A program made the translations under genes and the position numbers. The notes beneath the pieces were generated by a model. That model made no database searches. It saw only the letters and a program-made list of their open reading frames with translations, and was not told the DNA's origin. A stretch of 54,375 nt of DNA from Methylobacterium sp. J-076 (GTDB taxonomy: Bacteria; Pseudomonadota; Alphaproteobacteria; Rhizobiales; Beijerinckiaceae): the NCBI RefSeq assembly GCF_022829405.1, contig NZ_JAKSXW010000024.1, positions 1-54,375 on the forward strand. Direction: 5' to 3'. Position 1 is the stretch's first letter, and every line of letters starts with the position of its first letter. Positions 24,130-32,834 of this stretch are shown piece after piece.

Positions 24130-24581
24130 GCGAGGCGGAATCCCGCACCTTCCCGTCCCGGCCCTTCGTCGGCGCCTCCATCGCGGTGATCCGCGCCGGG
24201 CGCGTCCTGCTGGCCGCCCGGGCCAACGAGCCGATGCGCGGCGTCTGGACCCTGCCGGGGGGCCTCGTGGAGGCCGGGGAGACCCTGGCCGATGCGGCGC
24301 TGCGCGAACTCTCCGAGGAGGTCGGGCTCACCGCCGCGGTGGTGGGCGTGCTCTCCCCCACGGAGATCATCCTGCGCGACGGGTCCGGCCGGACGCGTCA
24401 CCACTACGTCGTCCACCCCCACGCCGCCCTCTGGCAGGGCGGCGAGCCCGTGGCCGGGCCGGAGGCGCTGGGCGTGCGCTGGGCGAGCCTCGACGAGATC
24501 GCCGGGCTGGAGACGACTCCGGGCCTGCTGGACACCCTGCGGGAGGCGTTCGCGCGGGTCGGCGGGCGGGGGATGGCGTGA
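24126..24581 (+). CDS. Nudix hydrolase
   Basis: A 151-residue Nudix protein. The Nudix box is complete at residues 46-68 (G-x5-E-x7-R-E-L-x-E-E-x-G-L). The leading strand [18 protein letters not shown] and GVWTLPGG match the ADP-ribose/NTP pyrophosphatase branch; [13 protein letters not shown] just before is a frequent opening in alphaproteobacterial members. Likely hydrolyses a nucleoside-diphosphate derivative; substrate unknown. GTG 24126 overlaps the preceding stop in GTGA. Confidence 0.92.
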   Translation: MSEAESRTFPSRPFVGASIAVIRAGRVLLAARANEPMRGVWTLPGGLVEAGETLADAALRELSEEVGLTAAVVGVLSPTEIILRDGSGRTRHHYVVHPHAALWQGGEPVAGPEALGVRWASLDEIAGLETTPGLLDTLREAFARVGGRGMA

Positions 24582-25081
24582 TGGGGTTTCGTCCTCTCCG
24601 TCATCGCGCCCGCGCCGCTCCGGCGCGGTGGGATCGCTTCGCCCCGCTGGCGATGGCGGTGGCCGTCCTCACCCCCCTCCTCGTGTCCCCCCTCGCCCAG
24701 GCGCAGCAGCGGGCCAAGCCGTCCGCGAAGGAGGCCCCGAAGGAGCAGGCCAAGGAGCCGCCGGCGCCGGCCGACGTGCCCGCGCCCTACGACCGGGACC
24801 TGATGCGCATGGCCGAGGTGATCGGCTCGCTGGCCTTCCTGCGCAACCTCTGCGCCACCCCCGACGCGGCGGAATGGCCGGCGCGGATGAAGGCGCTGAT
24901 CGAGGCCGAGGGGATCACCCCCGCCCGGCGGGACAGGCTCGCCGGCGCCTACAACCGGGGATACCGGAGCTACGCCCTCACCTACCGGGTCTGCACCCCG
25001 GCGGCGCACGAGGCGGCGGCCCGCTTCCTGGCGGAGGGCGAGCGCCTGTCCCACGGCCTGGCCGGACGGTTCGGCGGATGA
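24581..25081 (+). CDS. TIGR02301 family exported protein
   Basis: A 166-residue protein with a signal peptide at about residues 18-41 (LAMAVAVLTPLLVSPLAQAQ), a Lys/Pro/Glu-rich linker, and then the TIGR02301 core: YDRDLMRMAEVIGSLAFLRNLC, W-P-x-R-M, and YNRGYRSYALTYRVCTPAA, with its two conserved cysteines. The family is restricted to alphaproteobacteria and has no known function. The start overlaps the Nudix stop (TGATG); GTG 24578 is the other option. Confidence 0.88.
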   Translation: MGFRPLRHRARAAPARWDRFAPLAMAVAVLTPLLVSPLAQAQQRAKPSAKEAPKEQAKEPPAPADVPAPYDRDLMRMAEVIGSLAFLRNLCATPDAAEWPARMKALIEAEGITPARRDRLAGAYNRGYRSYALTYRVCTPAAHEAAARFLAEGERLSHGLAGRFGG

Positions 25082-25208
25082 GGTGATGCGACGCGGCCAC
25101 AGGCCCGGGCGATCCCGGGGATGGGGCGTATTCGAACGGTCGCATTAACCGATTCGCAATTACCGGCTAGGCGTGCCGCATTGAGCCGCCTATCATCCAG
25201 GGTGTCCG

Positions 25209-25227
25209 CCGGTCTGTCTCAGACCGG
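25209..25227 (+). promoter_or_regulatory. Short perfect hairpin in the leader of the 84-aa gene
   Basis: CCGGTCTG at 25209-25216 and CAGACCGG at 25220-25227 form an 8-bp stem with a 3-nt loop, 20 nt before the ATG of the small protein. It could be an operator (an 8-bp palindrome) or an mRNA hairpin. No T tract follows. Confidence 0.4.
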
Positions 25228-25247
25228 TGCAATGGAAGTGTCGGACC

Positions 25248-25502
25248 ATGCAGACCATCTCGCAAAGCGCCCCCATCGAGGCCGATGTCGAGGAGAAGCG
25301 TGCGGCCCTGAGCTATGTCTCGGAGGCGTTCGCCGAAGGCTGCCTGGACGGGCTCGATGGGGATTGCATGGCCCAGGCGGCCCTGTTCGCCGCCTTCCAG
25401 GAACTGGTGATGACCTACGGTGAGGAGGCGACCGCCCGCTACGCCGAGGGATTCCCGGACCGGATCCGCGGCGGCGCCTTCACCACGACGCTGCAGCACT
25501 GA
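25248..25502 (+). CDS. Small hypothetical protein (84 aa)
   Basis: An 84-residue acidic, helical protein (MQTISQSAPIEADVEEKRAA) with no signal or membrane segment and two cysteines near the middle. GGAAG lies 9 nt before ATG 25248. The leader contains an 8-bp hairpin and the region before it is AT-richer than average, consistent with its own promoter. I do not recognise a family; the length and composition resemble small regulatory or stress proteins, but nothing specific supports that. Confidence 0.65.
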   Translation: MQTISQSAPIEADVEEKRAALSYVSEAFAEGCLDGLDGDCMAQAALFAAFQELVMTYGEEATARYAEGFPDRIRGGAFTTTLQH

Positions 25503-25686
25503 CGCGGGGGGAGCGGCGGCGACGGCGCGCGGGGGAAGCGCCGACTTGTCCGGTCCGGCTCTCGCGATGGGGGTCGGGCCGAGGGATCGGCGGGGAGTCC
25601 CGCCCGTCTGACGGTCTCCCGGTTGAGGCGGGCCGCGTTCACCCCTACCTCCCGGCGGAGACCATGCCGCGTGAGGAACGCCCCGA

Positions 25687-26541
25687 ATGCCCATCGCCCT
25701 GCTGCCGGACCGTGCCCTCGTCACCGTCACCGGATCGGATGCCACCGGCCTGCTCCAGGGCGTCCTGACCTGCAACGTCGAGACGCTGGGCGAAGGTGAG
25801 GCGCGGCTCGGCGCCCTCCTGACGCCCCAGGGCAAGATCCTGTTCGATTTTCTGGTCTCGCGCCTGCCGGACGGGTTCCGCCTCGATGGGGCCGCCGACA
25901 GGGCCGCCGACCTCGCCAAGCGCCTGACCCTCTACAAGCTGCGCGCCAAGGCCGAGATCGCCGCCGACCCGACGGTCGCGGTGGCCGTCTCCTGGGACGG
26001 CGCCACGACCACCGCCGAGACCGCCGTCGCCGCCGACGGCCGGCACCCCGAACTCGGGGCACGGCTCTACGCCGCGGCGGGGGCCTTCTCGGCGGATGCC
26101 TCCGGGGAGGCCTACCACGCCCACCGCATCGGCCTCGCCGTCCCCGAGGGCGGGCGCGACTACGCCTACGGCGACGCGTTCCCCCACGAGGCGCTGATGG
26201 ACCAGCTCGGCGGGGTCGACTTCCGCAAGGGCTGCTACGTCGGCCAGGAGGTCGTCTCGCGGATGCAGCACCGGGGCACCGCCCGCACCCGCCTGCTGGC
26301 GGCCGAGTACCCAGAGGGCGCCCCCGCGCCGGGCACCGAAATCCATGCGGGGCAGAAGGTCCTGGGCACGACCGGGAGTGCGGCGGGGGGGCGGGGCCTC
26401 GTGATGCTGCGCCTCGACCGCCTGGGCGATGCCCTGGCCTCCGGCGAGACCCTCCGGGCGGATGGCAAGGCGCTCGCCGTGGGCCGCCCCGCCTACGCGA
26501 CCTTCGCGATGCCCGGAATGGGCGGCGAGGCGGCGCACTGA
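25687..26541 (+). CDS. ygfZ: YgfZ-type folate-binding protein
   Basis: A 284-residue GcvT-fold protein. It opens with RALVTVTGSDATGLLQGVLTC and contains the diagnostic F-R-K-G-C-Y-V-G-Q-E motif near residue 180, with the cysteine needed for YgfZ function, followed by SRMQHRG. YgfZ uses folate to help build or repair Fe-S clusters, affecting MiaB and other Fe-S enzymes. tag starts 2 nt after its stop and an HD hydrolase follows, so these form one transcript. Confidence 0.95.
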   Translation: MPIALLPDRALVTVTGSDATGLLQGVLTCNVETLGEGEARLGALLTPQGKILFDFLVSRLPDGFRLDGAADRAADLAKRLTLYKLRAKAEIAADPTVAVAVSWDGATTTAETAVAADGRHPELGARLYAAAGAFSADASGEAYHAHRIGLAVPEGGRDYAYGDAFPHEALMDQLGGVDFRKGCYVGQEVVSRMQHRGTARTRLLAAEYPEGAPAPGTEIHAGQKVLGTTGSAAGGRGLVMLRLDRLGDALASGETLRADGKALAVGRPAYATFAMPGMGGEAAH

Positions 26542-26543
26542 GC

Positions 26544-27164
26544 ATGGGCGCGCCGCTCCCCGAGGGGCTGATCCTCCACCCGGACGGGTGCCCGCGCTGC
26601 GGGTGGGCCGGGCTCGACCCGCTCTACGTCGCCTACCACGACACAGAATGGGGCGTGCCGGAGCATGACGGCCGTGCCCTCTACGAGAAGCTGATCCTCG
26701 ACGGGTTCCAGGCGGGCCTCTCGTGGATCACCATCCTCAGGCGGCGCGAGGGGTTCCGCGCGGCCTTCGACGGGTTCGCGCCGGAGGTGATCGCCCGCTA
26801 CACTGAGGCGGACGTGGCCCGGCTGATGGGCGACACCCGCATCATCCGCAACCGGGCCAAGATCCTCGGCACCATCGCCGGGGCGAAGGCCTGGCTGCGG
26901 ATCGAGGAGAGCGGACCGGGCTTCTCCCGCTTCCTGTGGGATGTCTGCGACGGGCGCCCGATCCAGGCCGACCCCCGCAGCCGGGCCGACATCGCCACCG
27001 AGACGGAGGTCTCCCGGCGGATCGCGAAGGCCCTGAAGGCCGAAGGTTTTTCCTTCTGCGGGCCGGTCATCGTCTACGCCTTCATGCAGGCGGTGGGGAT
27101 GGTGAACGACCACCTCACCGGATGCCACCGGCACGCGGCCTGCGCCGCCCTCGGCCCGGCATGA
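26544..27164 (+). CDS. tag: DNA-3-methyladenine glycosylase I
   Basis: A 206-residue HhH-GPD-type glycosylase that excises 3-methyladenine from alkylated DNA. It has the zinc-site residues of Tag: an N-terminal CPRCGW with YHDTEWGVPEHD, and the C-terminal NDHLTGCHRH. LILDGFQAGLSWITILRRRE and RNRAKILG are highly conserved in the family. The start ATG 26544 is 2 nt after ygfZ; its stop overlaps the next gene by 4 nt. Confidence 0.95.
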   Translation: MGAPLPEGLILHPDGCPRCGWAGLDPLYVAYHDTEWGVPEHDGRALYEKLILDGFQAGLSWITILRRREGFRAAFDGFAPEVIARYTEADVARLMGDTRIIRNRAKILGTIAGAKAWLRIEESGPGFSRFLWDVCDGRPIQADPRSRADIATETEVSRRIAKALKAEGFSFCGPVIVYAFMQAVGMVNDHLTGCHRHAACAALGPA

Positions 27165-27808
27165 GCGCCCCGCCGGGGAAGGAGCCCCCACGCCCTTCGA
27201 CAGACGCGCCGCGGGCTTCGAAAGACGTGCCGCGGGCTTGGCAACGAATGCTCTCCGGCCGCCGGCTCGACCTCCTCGACCCGTCCCCCCTGGACATCGA
27301 GATCGCCGACATCGCCCACGGCCTCGCCCGGGTCGCCCGCTGGAACGGGCAGACCGCGGGGCCGCACGTCTTCTCGGTGGCCCAGCACAGCCTGCTGGTG
27401 GAGGGGATCGGCCGCCACATCGCCCCGGCCAACGGCCCGGGCGAGGGGTTGGAGATGCTTCTGCACGATGCGCCGGAATACGTGGTGGGGGACATCATCT
27501 CGCCCCTCAAGGCGGCGATCGGCGATGCCTACCGGGGCGTCGAGGCGCGGCTCCTCGCCGCCGTGCGCCAGCGCGTCGGGCTGGCGGCGCCGACCCCGGC
27601 CCTCAGCGGGCTCGTCAAGCGGGCTGACCGGATCGCCGCCCATGTGGAGGCGGTGCGCCTCGCCGGGTTCTCGGAGGAGGAGGCCGCCCGCTATTTCGGC
27701 CCGGCCCCGGCCCTGCCGGAGGCCGTGCTCGCCCTCGCCGACCCCTGGCCCACGGCGCAGGCGCAGGCGCGGTTCCTGGCGCGGTTCGAGGACCTGACGG
27801 CCCGCTGA
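27161..27808 (+). CDS. HD-domain hydrolase (YfbR-like)
   Basis: A 215-residue protein with the HD-type metal site of 5'-nucleotidase-like hydrolases: HVFSVAQHSLLV near residue 67, HDAPEYVVGDI near 102, and a later Asp in LVKRADRIAAHVEA. The opening LDLLDPSPLDIEIADIAHGLARVARWNGQT is typical of alphaproteobacterial members. Probably a nucleotide phosphohydrolase; the true substrate is unknown. ATG 27161 overlaps the tag stop; the first 25 residues are Pro/Arg-rich and poorly conserved, so a downstream start (near residue 26, MLSGRRLDLL) is possible. Confidence 0.85.
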   Translation: MSAPPGKEPPRPSTDAPRASKDVPRAWQRMLSGRRLDLLDPSPLDIEIADIAHGLARVARWNGQTAGPHVFSVAQHSLLVEGIGRHIAPANGPGEGLEMLLHDAPEYVVGDIISPLKAAIGDAYRGVEARLLAAVRQRVGLAAPTPALSGLVKRADRIAAHVEAVRLAGFSEEEAARYFGPAPALPEAVLALADPWPTAQAQARFLARFEDLTAR

Positions 27809-27812
27809 GAGG

Positions 27813-27920
27813 GGGATCCCAAAGGGCGAGCCCTTTGGCGGGTGCAGGGCGGCGCCCTGCGAAACCCCCTCAGGGCGTCGCCCCGAGACTCCACCCGAGG
27901 GCGTGACGCCCCCGGGGAAT
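27813..27920. repeat. Intergenic repeat, family D copy 2
   Basis: A string of perfect short palindromes after the HD hydrolase: AAAGGGCGAGCCCTTT, CAGGGCGGCGCCCTG and GGGCGTGACGCCC. The 23-nt core at 27838-27860 matches 12283-12305 with one difference and 19190-19212 (inverted) with two. It lies between converging genes and could end transcription from both sides. Confidence 0.75.
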
Positions 27921-27929
27921 CCCGTTTTC

Positions 27930-28319
27930 TCAGGGGGCCTTGCCGAGCTCGGACTTCGCCCGCTCCACGGCGGCCTCGCAGGCCTTGGCGTCGCCCTTGG
28001 CGTCGGCGGCGCGGGCCTCCTGCAGGGCGACGTTGGCCTGCTGGGCGGCGTCGGCGCCCTTGCCGGCCTCGGCGGACTTCTCCGGCGGTGCCTGGGGTGC
28101 CTCGCCGGAGCGGTTGCCCTCCGTGCCGGTGACGCCCTCGCCGCTGCGCTTGGCCGCCGCGCCCTGGCCGCCCGTGCCGGCGGAGATGGCGTCCTTCGTC
28201 TCCGCGGTCACCTTGCCCGACAGGGCCTCGATCTGCGCCGAGCAGGGCGAGGCCAGGGCCGGGGCGACGAGACTGACGGACAGGCAGAGTCCGACCAGGG
28301 CGGGGGCAAAATGGGTCAT
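27930..28319 (-). CDS. Small exported protein (129 aa), Ala/Glu-rich
   Basis: Residues 1-24 form a signal peptide (FAPALVGLCLSVSLVAPALA, cut before SPCSAQIEAL). The mature protein has two cysteines and is otherwise a helical Ala/Glu/Lys/Gly-rich chain ending AVERAKSELGKAP, compatible with a periplasmic helical hairpin. ATG 28319 starts the signal peptide; the longer frame from 28361 would place 14 extra residues ahead of it. Family not recognised. Confidence 0.7.
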   Translation of the reverse strand: MTHFAPALVGLCLSVSLVAPALASPCSAQIEALSGKVTAETKDAISAGTGGQGAAAKRSGEGVTGTEGNRSGEAPQAPPEKSAEAGKGADAAQQANVALQEARAADAKGDAKACEAAVERAKSELGKAP

Positions 28320-28439
28320 CGATCCTCGGTCCACGCTCGGCAGGCTCACGGCACTGCCCATGCCCTTAACCGGCGGGAGGGCGCCGGGTTCGCGGCGTCA
28401 TGGGCGGGCGCGGGGCTGTCGCCTCCCCGGCAGGGCCGC

Positions 28440-28610
28440 TCAGGCCACGATCGTGGCGACGATGTCGGGAGGGTGCCCGATCACCCGGGCGGAGGCGATG
28501 GCGAAATCCGGCGCGGTCGCCCCGGCCTGTTCCCAGTCCCGCAGGGTCCCGACCGGCACGCGGAAGCGCTTCGCAAATTCCATGGGACGCGCGATAGGCA
28601 CGGTCTGCAT
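28440..28610 (-). pseudogene. Remnant of an XRE-type HTH regulator
   Basis: Fifty-six codons read MEFAKRFRVPVGTLRDWEQ followed by PDFAIASARVIGHPPDIVA, which is the recognition helix and tail of antitoxin-like XRE regulators (E-E-F-A-x-R-F-x-I-P-x-G-T-L-R-D-W-E-Q-G). The first half of the HTH domain is missing and one residue is inserted after WEQ. The frame upstream shows no recognisable N-terminus. The 459 bp between the 129-aa gene and the oxidoreductase gene otherwise contain no convincing gene. Confidence 0.5.
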
Positions 28611-28778
28611 TCCGGTCGCTCCGCCCGACGGACACGACTCGCGGCCGATCGGCTCCAAGTCGTGCTTCGCGGAGCGAACCTGCCGTTCAGGCCGAGAGCA
28701 TGCGGACGTCCCGGAGGCGCGCCCGCTCCACCGCATCCGCGGGGAGGCGAACCTCCCCGCGGATCGGACCGGTGCGGT

Positions 28779-31124
28779 TCAGGCCCCCGTCGCCTGGTCG
28801 CGGATCGGCAGCTGCCGGATCCGGCGGCCGGTGGCGGCGAAGACCGCGTTGGCGATGGCCGGCGCCACCGGCGGCACGCCGGGCTCGCCGACGCCGCCGA
28901 GGGGGCCGTCGTAGGTGCCCGTGGAGACCAGATGGACCCGCACCACCTTCGGGGCGGCGTCGATCCGGATGATCTCGTAGCCGTCGAAGTTGTTCTGCTG
29001 GGCGCGGCCCTTCTTGAACGTGATCTCGGAGGTGAGGGCGAGCCCCATCCCCATGACCACCGCGCCCTCCATCTGCGAGCGGATCCGCTCCGGGTTCACC
29101 TGCGGCCCGCAATCGACGGCGATGTCGATGGCGTGGACCTTCACCTGGCCCTTGTCGTCCACCTCCACCTCGGCGGCGACGGCCGTGTAGGTGACGAAGC
29201 TGTAGTGCCCGGCGATACCGAGGCCGCGGCCCTTCGGCATCTCACGGCCCCAGCCGGCGCCCTTGGCGGCGGCCTCGATCACCCCGCGCAGGCGCCCGGT
29301 GTCGATCGGGTACCGGGCGGGGTCCTCGCCGTAGTTCCACACGTCGCCGATGGTGGTCGGGTCGATCTTGCGGGGCTGGCCGATGAGGTCGAGCAGGTAG
29401 TCCTTCGGGTCGCGCCCCGCCTCGTGGGCGAGTTCGGAGACGAAGGACTGGATCGCGAAGGCGTGCGGGATGTTCGAGACCGAGCGGAACCAGCCGATCC
29501 GGACGTGGGCGGCGGCCTCCGGGTTCTCCATCCGCATGTTGGGGATCGCGAACGGCGTGTTCACGAGGCCCATGCCGAGCTCGAACGGCAGCTCGTGCTT
29601 CGGATCCGGCGCGAAGATCGAGCCGATCGTCGGCGCCGCCGACCGGTGCAGCCACGCCACCGGCATGCCCTTGTCGTCCAGCCCCGCCTCGATCCGCTCG
29701 GCCGAGATGGTGTGGTAGTAGCCGTGGTGGATGTCGTCGTCCCGGGTCCAGGCGAGCTTGACCGGGGCGCCGCCGACCTCGCGGCTGCAGAGCGCCGCCT
29801 CGACCACGTAATCGGGCTTGGACTTGCGCCCGAACCCGCCGCCGAGCAGCGTGACGTTCACCTTCACCTTGTCGTCGGGCAGGTTGAGCGCCTTCATCAG
29901 GCGGTCGTTGGCCGCCTGCGGACCCTGCGTCGAGGCCCAGGCCTCGCACATCCCGTCCTTCACCCAGGCGATGGCGGCCGGGGGCTCCATCGGCGCCTGG
30001 ACGAGGTGGGGCACGAAGTACTCGGCCACCACCTTCTTCGTCGCCTTGGCCATGGCGGCATCGACGTCGCCCTGCGTGCGCACCACCTTGCCGGGCTGGC
30101 GCGCGGCGGCCTCCAGCTCCTTGCGGAACACGTCGGTGTCGTAGGAGGCGTTGGGGCCGTCGTCCCAGGTGATCTTGAGGGCCTCGCGGGCCTTCAGGGC
30201 CGCCCAGGTGTTCTTCGCCACCACGGCGACGCCGCCGAGCGGCATGAACTCGGACGGGATCGGCGCGCCGTCGATCTTGAAGATCTTCACGACGCCCGCG
30301 ACCTTCTTCGCCTCGGCGTCATCGAATGACGTCACCGTGCCGCCGTAGACCGGCGGGCGGGCGATGGCCGCGTAGAGCATCCCATCGAGCTTGGTGTCGG
30401 CGCCGTAGATGGCCCGGCCGGTGGTGATGTCGAAGTTGTCGATCAGCCCGATCTTGCCGGTGCCGATGTAGCGGAACTCCTTCGGATCCTTCAGCGTGAC
30501 GCTGGAGGGCACCGGCAGCTCGGCCGCCGCCTGCGCCACCGCGCCGTAGCCCAGCGTCCGGCCGGACTTGGCGTGGGTGAGGGTGTGGTTCTTCGCGCTG
30601 ACCTCGGAGGCCGGCACGCCCCACTGCTTGGCCGCGGCCTCGGTGAGCATCGCCCGCATCGCCGCGCCGGCGTGGCGGAAGTGCTGGAAGAAGTGGCGCA
30701 GCGAGCGCGAGCCGTCCGTGTCCTGGTTGCCGAAGCGGCTCTCGTCGCCCCAGGCCTGGACCACCTTCACCTTCGGCCAGTCGGCCTCGAGCTCGTCGGC
30801 GACGGTGAGCGCCACGGAGGTGCGCACGCCCTGGCCCATCTCGGAGCGGTGGTTCGTCACCGTCACGGTGCCGTCCGGGGCGATGGCGATGAACACCTTC
30901 GGGTCGTCGCGCCAGCCATGCGGCATGCCGTCGGCGCCGTACTTGTGCTCCTTCTGCTCCTGCGTCTGCGTCTCGTCGGCCTTGGCCGGGGTGCGCAGCG
31001 ACAGGGCGAGGACCAGCGCGCCCGCGCCGCCGAGGATGCCCCGGCGGCTGACGTTGGCGAGGGCGGGACGGGGGGCCGGCTCGGCGGCGGCTTGCTCGGC
31101 CATCAGCTTGAGATCGTGAATCAC
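28779..31124 (-). CDS. Molybdenum hydroxylase large subunit (IorB-like, xanthine dehydrogenase family)
   Basis: A 781-residue Mo-MPT-binding subunit. A twin-arginine signal ([20 protein letters not shown]) at about residues 22-42 indicates Tat export. Cofactor segments follow: [30 protein letters not shown] and, near the end, [15 protein letters not shown] with the catalytic Glu. This architecture matches the isoquinoline-1-oxidoreductase/periplasmic aldehyde dehydrogenase group. GTG 31124 has GGGAG 7 nt upstream and overlaps the small-subunit stop by 4 nt; ATG 31103 is the alternative. No cytochrome c or XdhC-like maturation gene is adjacent. Confidence 0.9.
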   Translation of the reverse strand: MIHDLKLMAEQAAAEPAPRPALANVSRRGILGGAGALVLALSLRTPAKADETQTQEQKEHKYGADGMPHGWRDDPKVFIAIAPDGTVTVTNHRSEMGQGVRTSVALTVADELEADWPKVKVVQAWGDESRFGNQDTDGSRSLRHFFQHFRHAGAAMRAMLTEAAAKQWGVPASEVSAKNHTLTHAKSGRTLGYGAVAQAAAELPVPSSVTLKDPKEFRYIGTGKIGLIDNFDITTGRAIYGADTKLDGMLYAAIARPPVYGGTVTSFDDAEAKKVAGVVKIFKIDGAPIPSEFMPLGGVAVVAKNTWAALKAREALKITWDDGPNASYDTDVFRKELEAAARQPGKVVRTQGDVDAAMAKATKKVVAEYFVPHLVQAPMEPPAAIAWVKDGMCEAWASTQGPQAANDRLMKALNLPDDKVKVNVTLLGGGFGRKSKPDYVVEAALCSREVGGAPVKLAWTRDDDIHHGYYHTISAERIEAGLDDKGMPVAWLHRSAAPTIGSIFAPDPKHELPFELGMGLVNTPFAIPNMRMENPEAAAHVRIGWFRSVSNIPHAFAIQSFVSELAHEAGRDPKDYLLDLIGQPRKIDPTTIGDVWNYGEDPARYPIDTGRLRGVIEAAAKGAGWGREMPKGRGLGIAGHYSFVTYTAVAAEVEVDDKGQVKVHAIDIAVDCGPQVNPERIRSQMEGAVVMGMGLALTSEITFKKGRAQQNNFDGYEIIRIDAAPKVVRVHLVSTGTYDGPLGGVGEPGVPPVAPAIANAVFAATGRRIRQLPIRDQATGA

Positions 31125-31597
31125 AGGCGCTCTCCCTTCGGGGCGGCAGTCTGGCCGGCGGCCTGGTGGATGGCGGCGCGGATGCGCGGATAGGTGCCGC
31201 AGCGGCAGATGTTGCCGCTCATGCCATCGTCGATCTGCGCGTCGGTGGGCTGGGGCGTGTCCTTGAGCAGCGAGGCGGCCTGCATGATCTGGCCGCACTG
31301 GCAGTAGCCGCACTGGGCGACGTTCTGGTCGCGCCACGCCACCTGCACCGGGTGGTTCCCGTCCGGCGACAGGCCCTCGATGGTGACGACCTCCTGCCCC
31401 TCGGCCGCCGAGACCGGGGTGATGCAGGAGCGCACGGCGGTGCCGCCGAGGTGGATGGTGCAGGCGCCGCAGAGCGCCGCGCCGCAGCCGAACTTCGAGC
31501 CGGTGAGCCCGACCTCGTCCCGCAGGTACCAGAGGAGCGGCATATCGGGGTCGCCGTCGAAGCTGCGCGCAGCCCCGTTCACGGTGAGCTTGATCAT
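31121..31597 (-). CDS. Molybdenum hydroxylase 2Fe-2S subunit (IorA-like)
   Basis: A 158-residue protein with two [2Fe-2S] clusters: Cys38, Cys43, Cys46 and Cys58 in the plant-ferredoxin-type N-terminal domain ([11 protein letters not shown]), and Cys96, Cys99, Cys131 and Cys133 in the helical C-terminal domain ([19 protein letters not shown]). It passes electrons from the Mo site of the large subunit. It has no signal peptide of its own, so it would ride out with the Tat-targeted partner. Start ATG 31597; coupled to the large-subunit gene by a 4-nt overlap. Confidence 0.95.
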   Translation of the reverse strand: MIKLTVNGAARSFDGDPDMPLLWYLRDEVGLTGSKFGCGAALCGACTIHLGGTAVRSCITPVSAAEGQEVVTIEGLSPDGNHPVQVAWRDQNVAQCGYCQCGQIMQAASLLKDTPQPTDAQIDDGMSGNICRCGTYPRIRAAIHQAAGQTAAPKGERL

Positions 31598-31977
31598 GGA
31601 TGTCCCTCGCTTGGGCGACCGCGCAACGGGCGGCCCGAAGGGCGGCGGCCGGAGGCGCGCCGTCCGGAATGCGGGAATGCAATGAATGCACTCAATTAGA
31701 ACGGGTTTAAGGAGACGCGGGTTCGGCCGCAATGTGTGACGTCGGTGCATGTGCGGTGGCGCACATAGCTGAGCCTTGAGGGGGTAACGAAGCTGAGTGG
31801 GTGATCGTGGCGGAGCAGTCTAAGGCGGCACGACCGGTCCGCTCCTCAATCGCTTCATGTAATACTTTTCGTTCCACCCATCTCAGCCAACATGTTGCCA
31901 GCTGAGATGGGACTTCATAAATATTTTAATATAAAACATCAATACTTTAACAAGATACGATGGCGTAATTGGGGATA
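31598..31977. other. Gene-free transition into the AT-rich islet
   Basis: A 380-bp gap. Its first 100 bp have normal high GC; from about 31680 base composition drops sharply, with runs such as ATATTTTAATATAAAACATC near 31920. It must hold the promoter of the molybdenum hydroxylase pair on the minus strand. No ORF, tRNA or clear att-like repeat was seen. Confidence 0.5.
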
Positions 31978-32313
31978 TTATCCATCGAAGACTTTATCGT
32001 TACCCACTAAAAGTTCACGAGCGTTTTTTGGAACGGGGAATCCATAGCCCTCCCCAGATTTTTCCCAGGATAAAATACCGCTTTTATGATAGGCGCTGGC
32101 ATAAAGCTCTATCCCTATCGAAAGAAGCGCTGAGTGTAAGGCTTGTACAGAATCCACTCCCGCTCCAAAGCTTCTTCGTTCGCCTTCTGGCCATCCAATG
32201 ACATATTCACAGATGTTCATGCCATCTGCAAACCTAGGAGCATAGATACTTATGGGTACCTGCTTTGCGCTATTGCGCAGTTGAGCTGTCAGAATTCTAT
32301 CTGCAATCAACAT
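31978..32313 (-). CDS. DUF6968-like protein of the AT-rich islet (111 aa)
   Basis: A 111-residue soluble protein read from ATG 32313, with GAGG 9 nt upstream. The sequence RILTAQLRNSAKQVPISIYAP, CEYVIGWPEGERRSFGAGVDSVQALHSAL and GYGFPV resembles, from memory, a family of small proteins annotated DUF6968. No enzymatic motif. Base composition (about 45% GC by eye) and codon use differ strongly from the surrounding genes, a sign of horizontal transfer. It lies 101 bp downstream of the other islet gene in the same direction. Confidence 0.7.
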   Translation of the reverse strand: MLIADRILTAQLRNSAKQVPISIYAPRFADGMNICEYVIGWPEGERRSFGAGVDSVQALHSALLSIGIELYASAYHKSGILSWEKSGEGYGFPVPKNARELLVGNDKVFDG

Positions 32314-32414
32314 CACGAACCTCAAAAATTGAGCGGCGGAATTGGGTGCCCTCGTTCGCAGGCCGCCCGCCTGACATACGCTTGTGCGTAGCAAGCAGAA
32401 ATTCCAACAAATCT

Positions 32415-32702
32415 TCAAACGTTCAGACCTCGTTGATGCATTTCATCGCATTCATCTCGAAGTAAGGACGTTTGATGGATCAATTCATCAATTTTAGAGA
32501 GATATATTCTATCGGTATTTCCTGATCTATCATCGATAGTCCAGCGTCCCCCACCTGATTGTTTTGCTGGTACGCGAGGTTGGTTCGGATTATAGTTTTT
32601 GGATTGTAAGGAGCGCCGCATTTGGGCGACGCGATGTTGCATTTTGCTGAGTTCAAGTCGCGTATACGCAATAGCGAAGTCGATTTCCTGTCTCGTTCGC
32701 AT
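32415..32702 (-). CDS. Islet protein with a QPRVPA-x-GGG-x-WT motif (95 aa)
   Basis: A 95-residue protein: helical N-terminus (MRTRQEIDFAIAYTRLELSK), a basic M-R-R-S-L-Q stretch, then NPNQPRVPAKQSGGGRWT at about residues 44-61, and a helical C-terminus. The QPRVPAG-x2-GG-Q-W-T motif is one I remember from short Rhizobiales proteins and from N-termini of larger toxin-like proteins; its function is unclear. A strong GGAGGT lies 6 nt before ATG 32702. AT-rich like its neighbour, so probably the promoter-proximal gene of an imported pair. Confidence 0.65.
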   Translation of the reverse strand: MRTRQEIDFAIAYTRLELSKMQHRVAQMRRSLQSKNYNPNQPRVPAKQSGGGRWTIDDRSGNTDRIYLSKIDELIHQTSLLRDECDEMHQRGLNV

Positions 32703-32834
32703 GGCCACCTCCGTGGGCACGCTGTGTGATAGGATTATGTTCGGAATATCAAGGAAATAATATCTAAAATTGGCATGCCCCGGTGGGCTGCTTCCGCTCT
32801 GAGTCAACAGAGCAAAACCTTAGGTGCTACCTCC

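Noticed and set aside
27903..30329. An 808-codon plus-strand frame across the molybdenum hydroxylase gene
   Set aside because: Antisense to a strongly supported gene, and lacking any domain.
30473..30497. GGAAC followed at 16-17 nt by a CGTT-like element inside the molybdenum hydroxylase gene, and a similar one near 33265 in kup
   Set aside because: The second element reads CGTG, and both lie inside coding sequence with no gene downstream.
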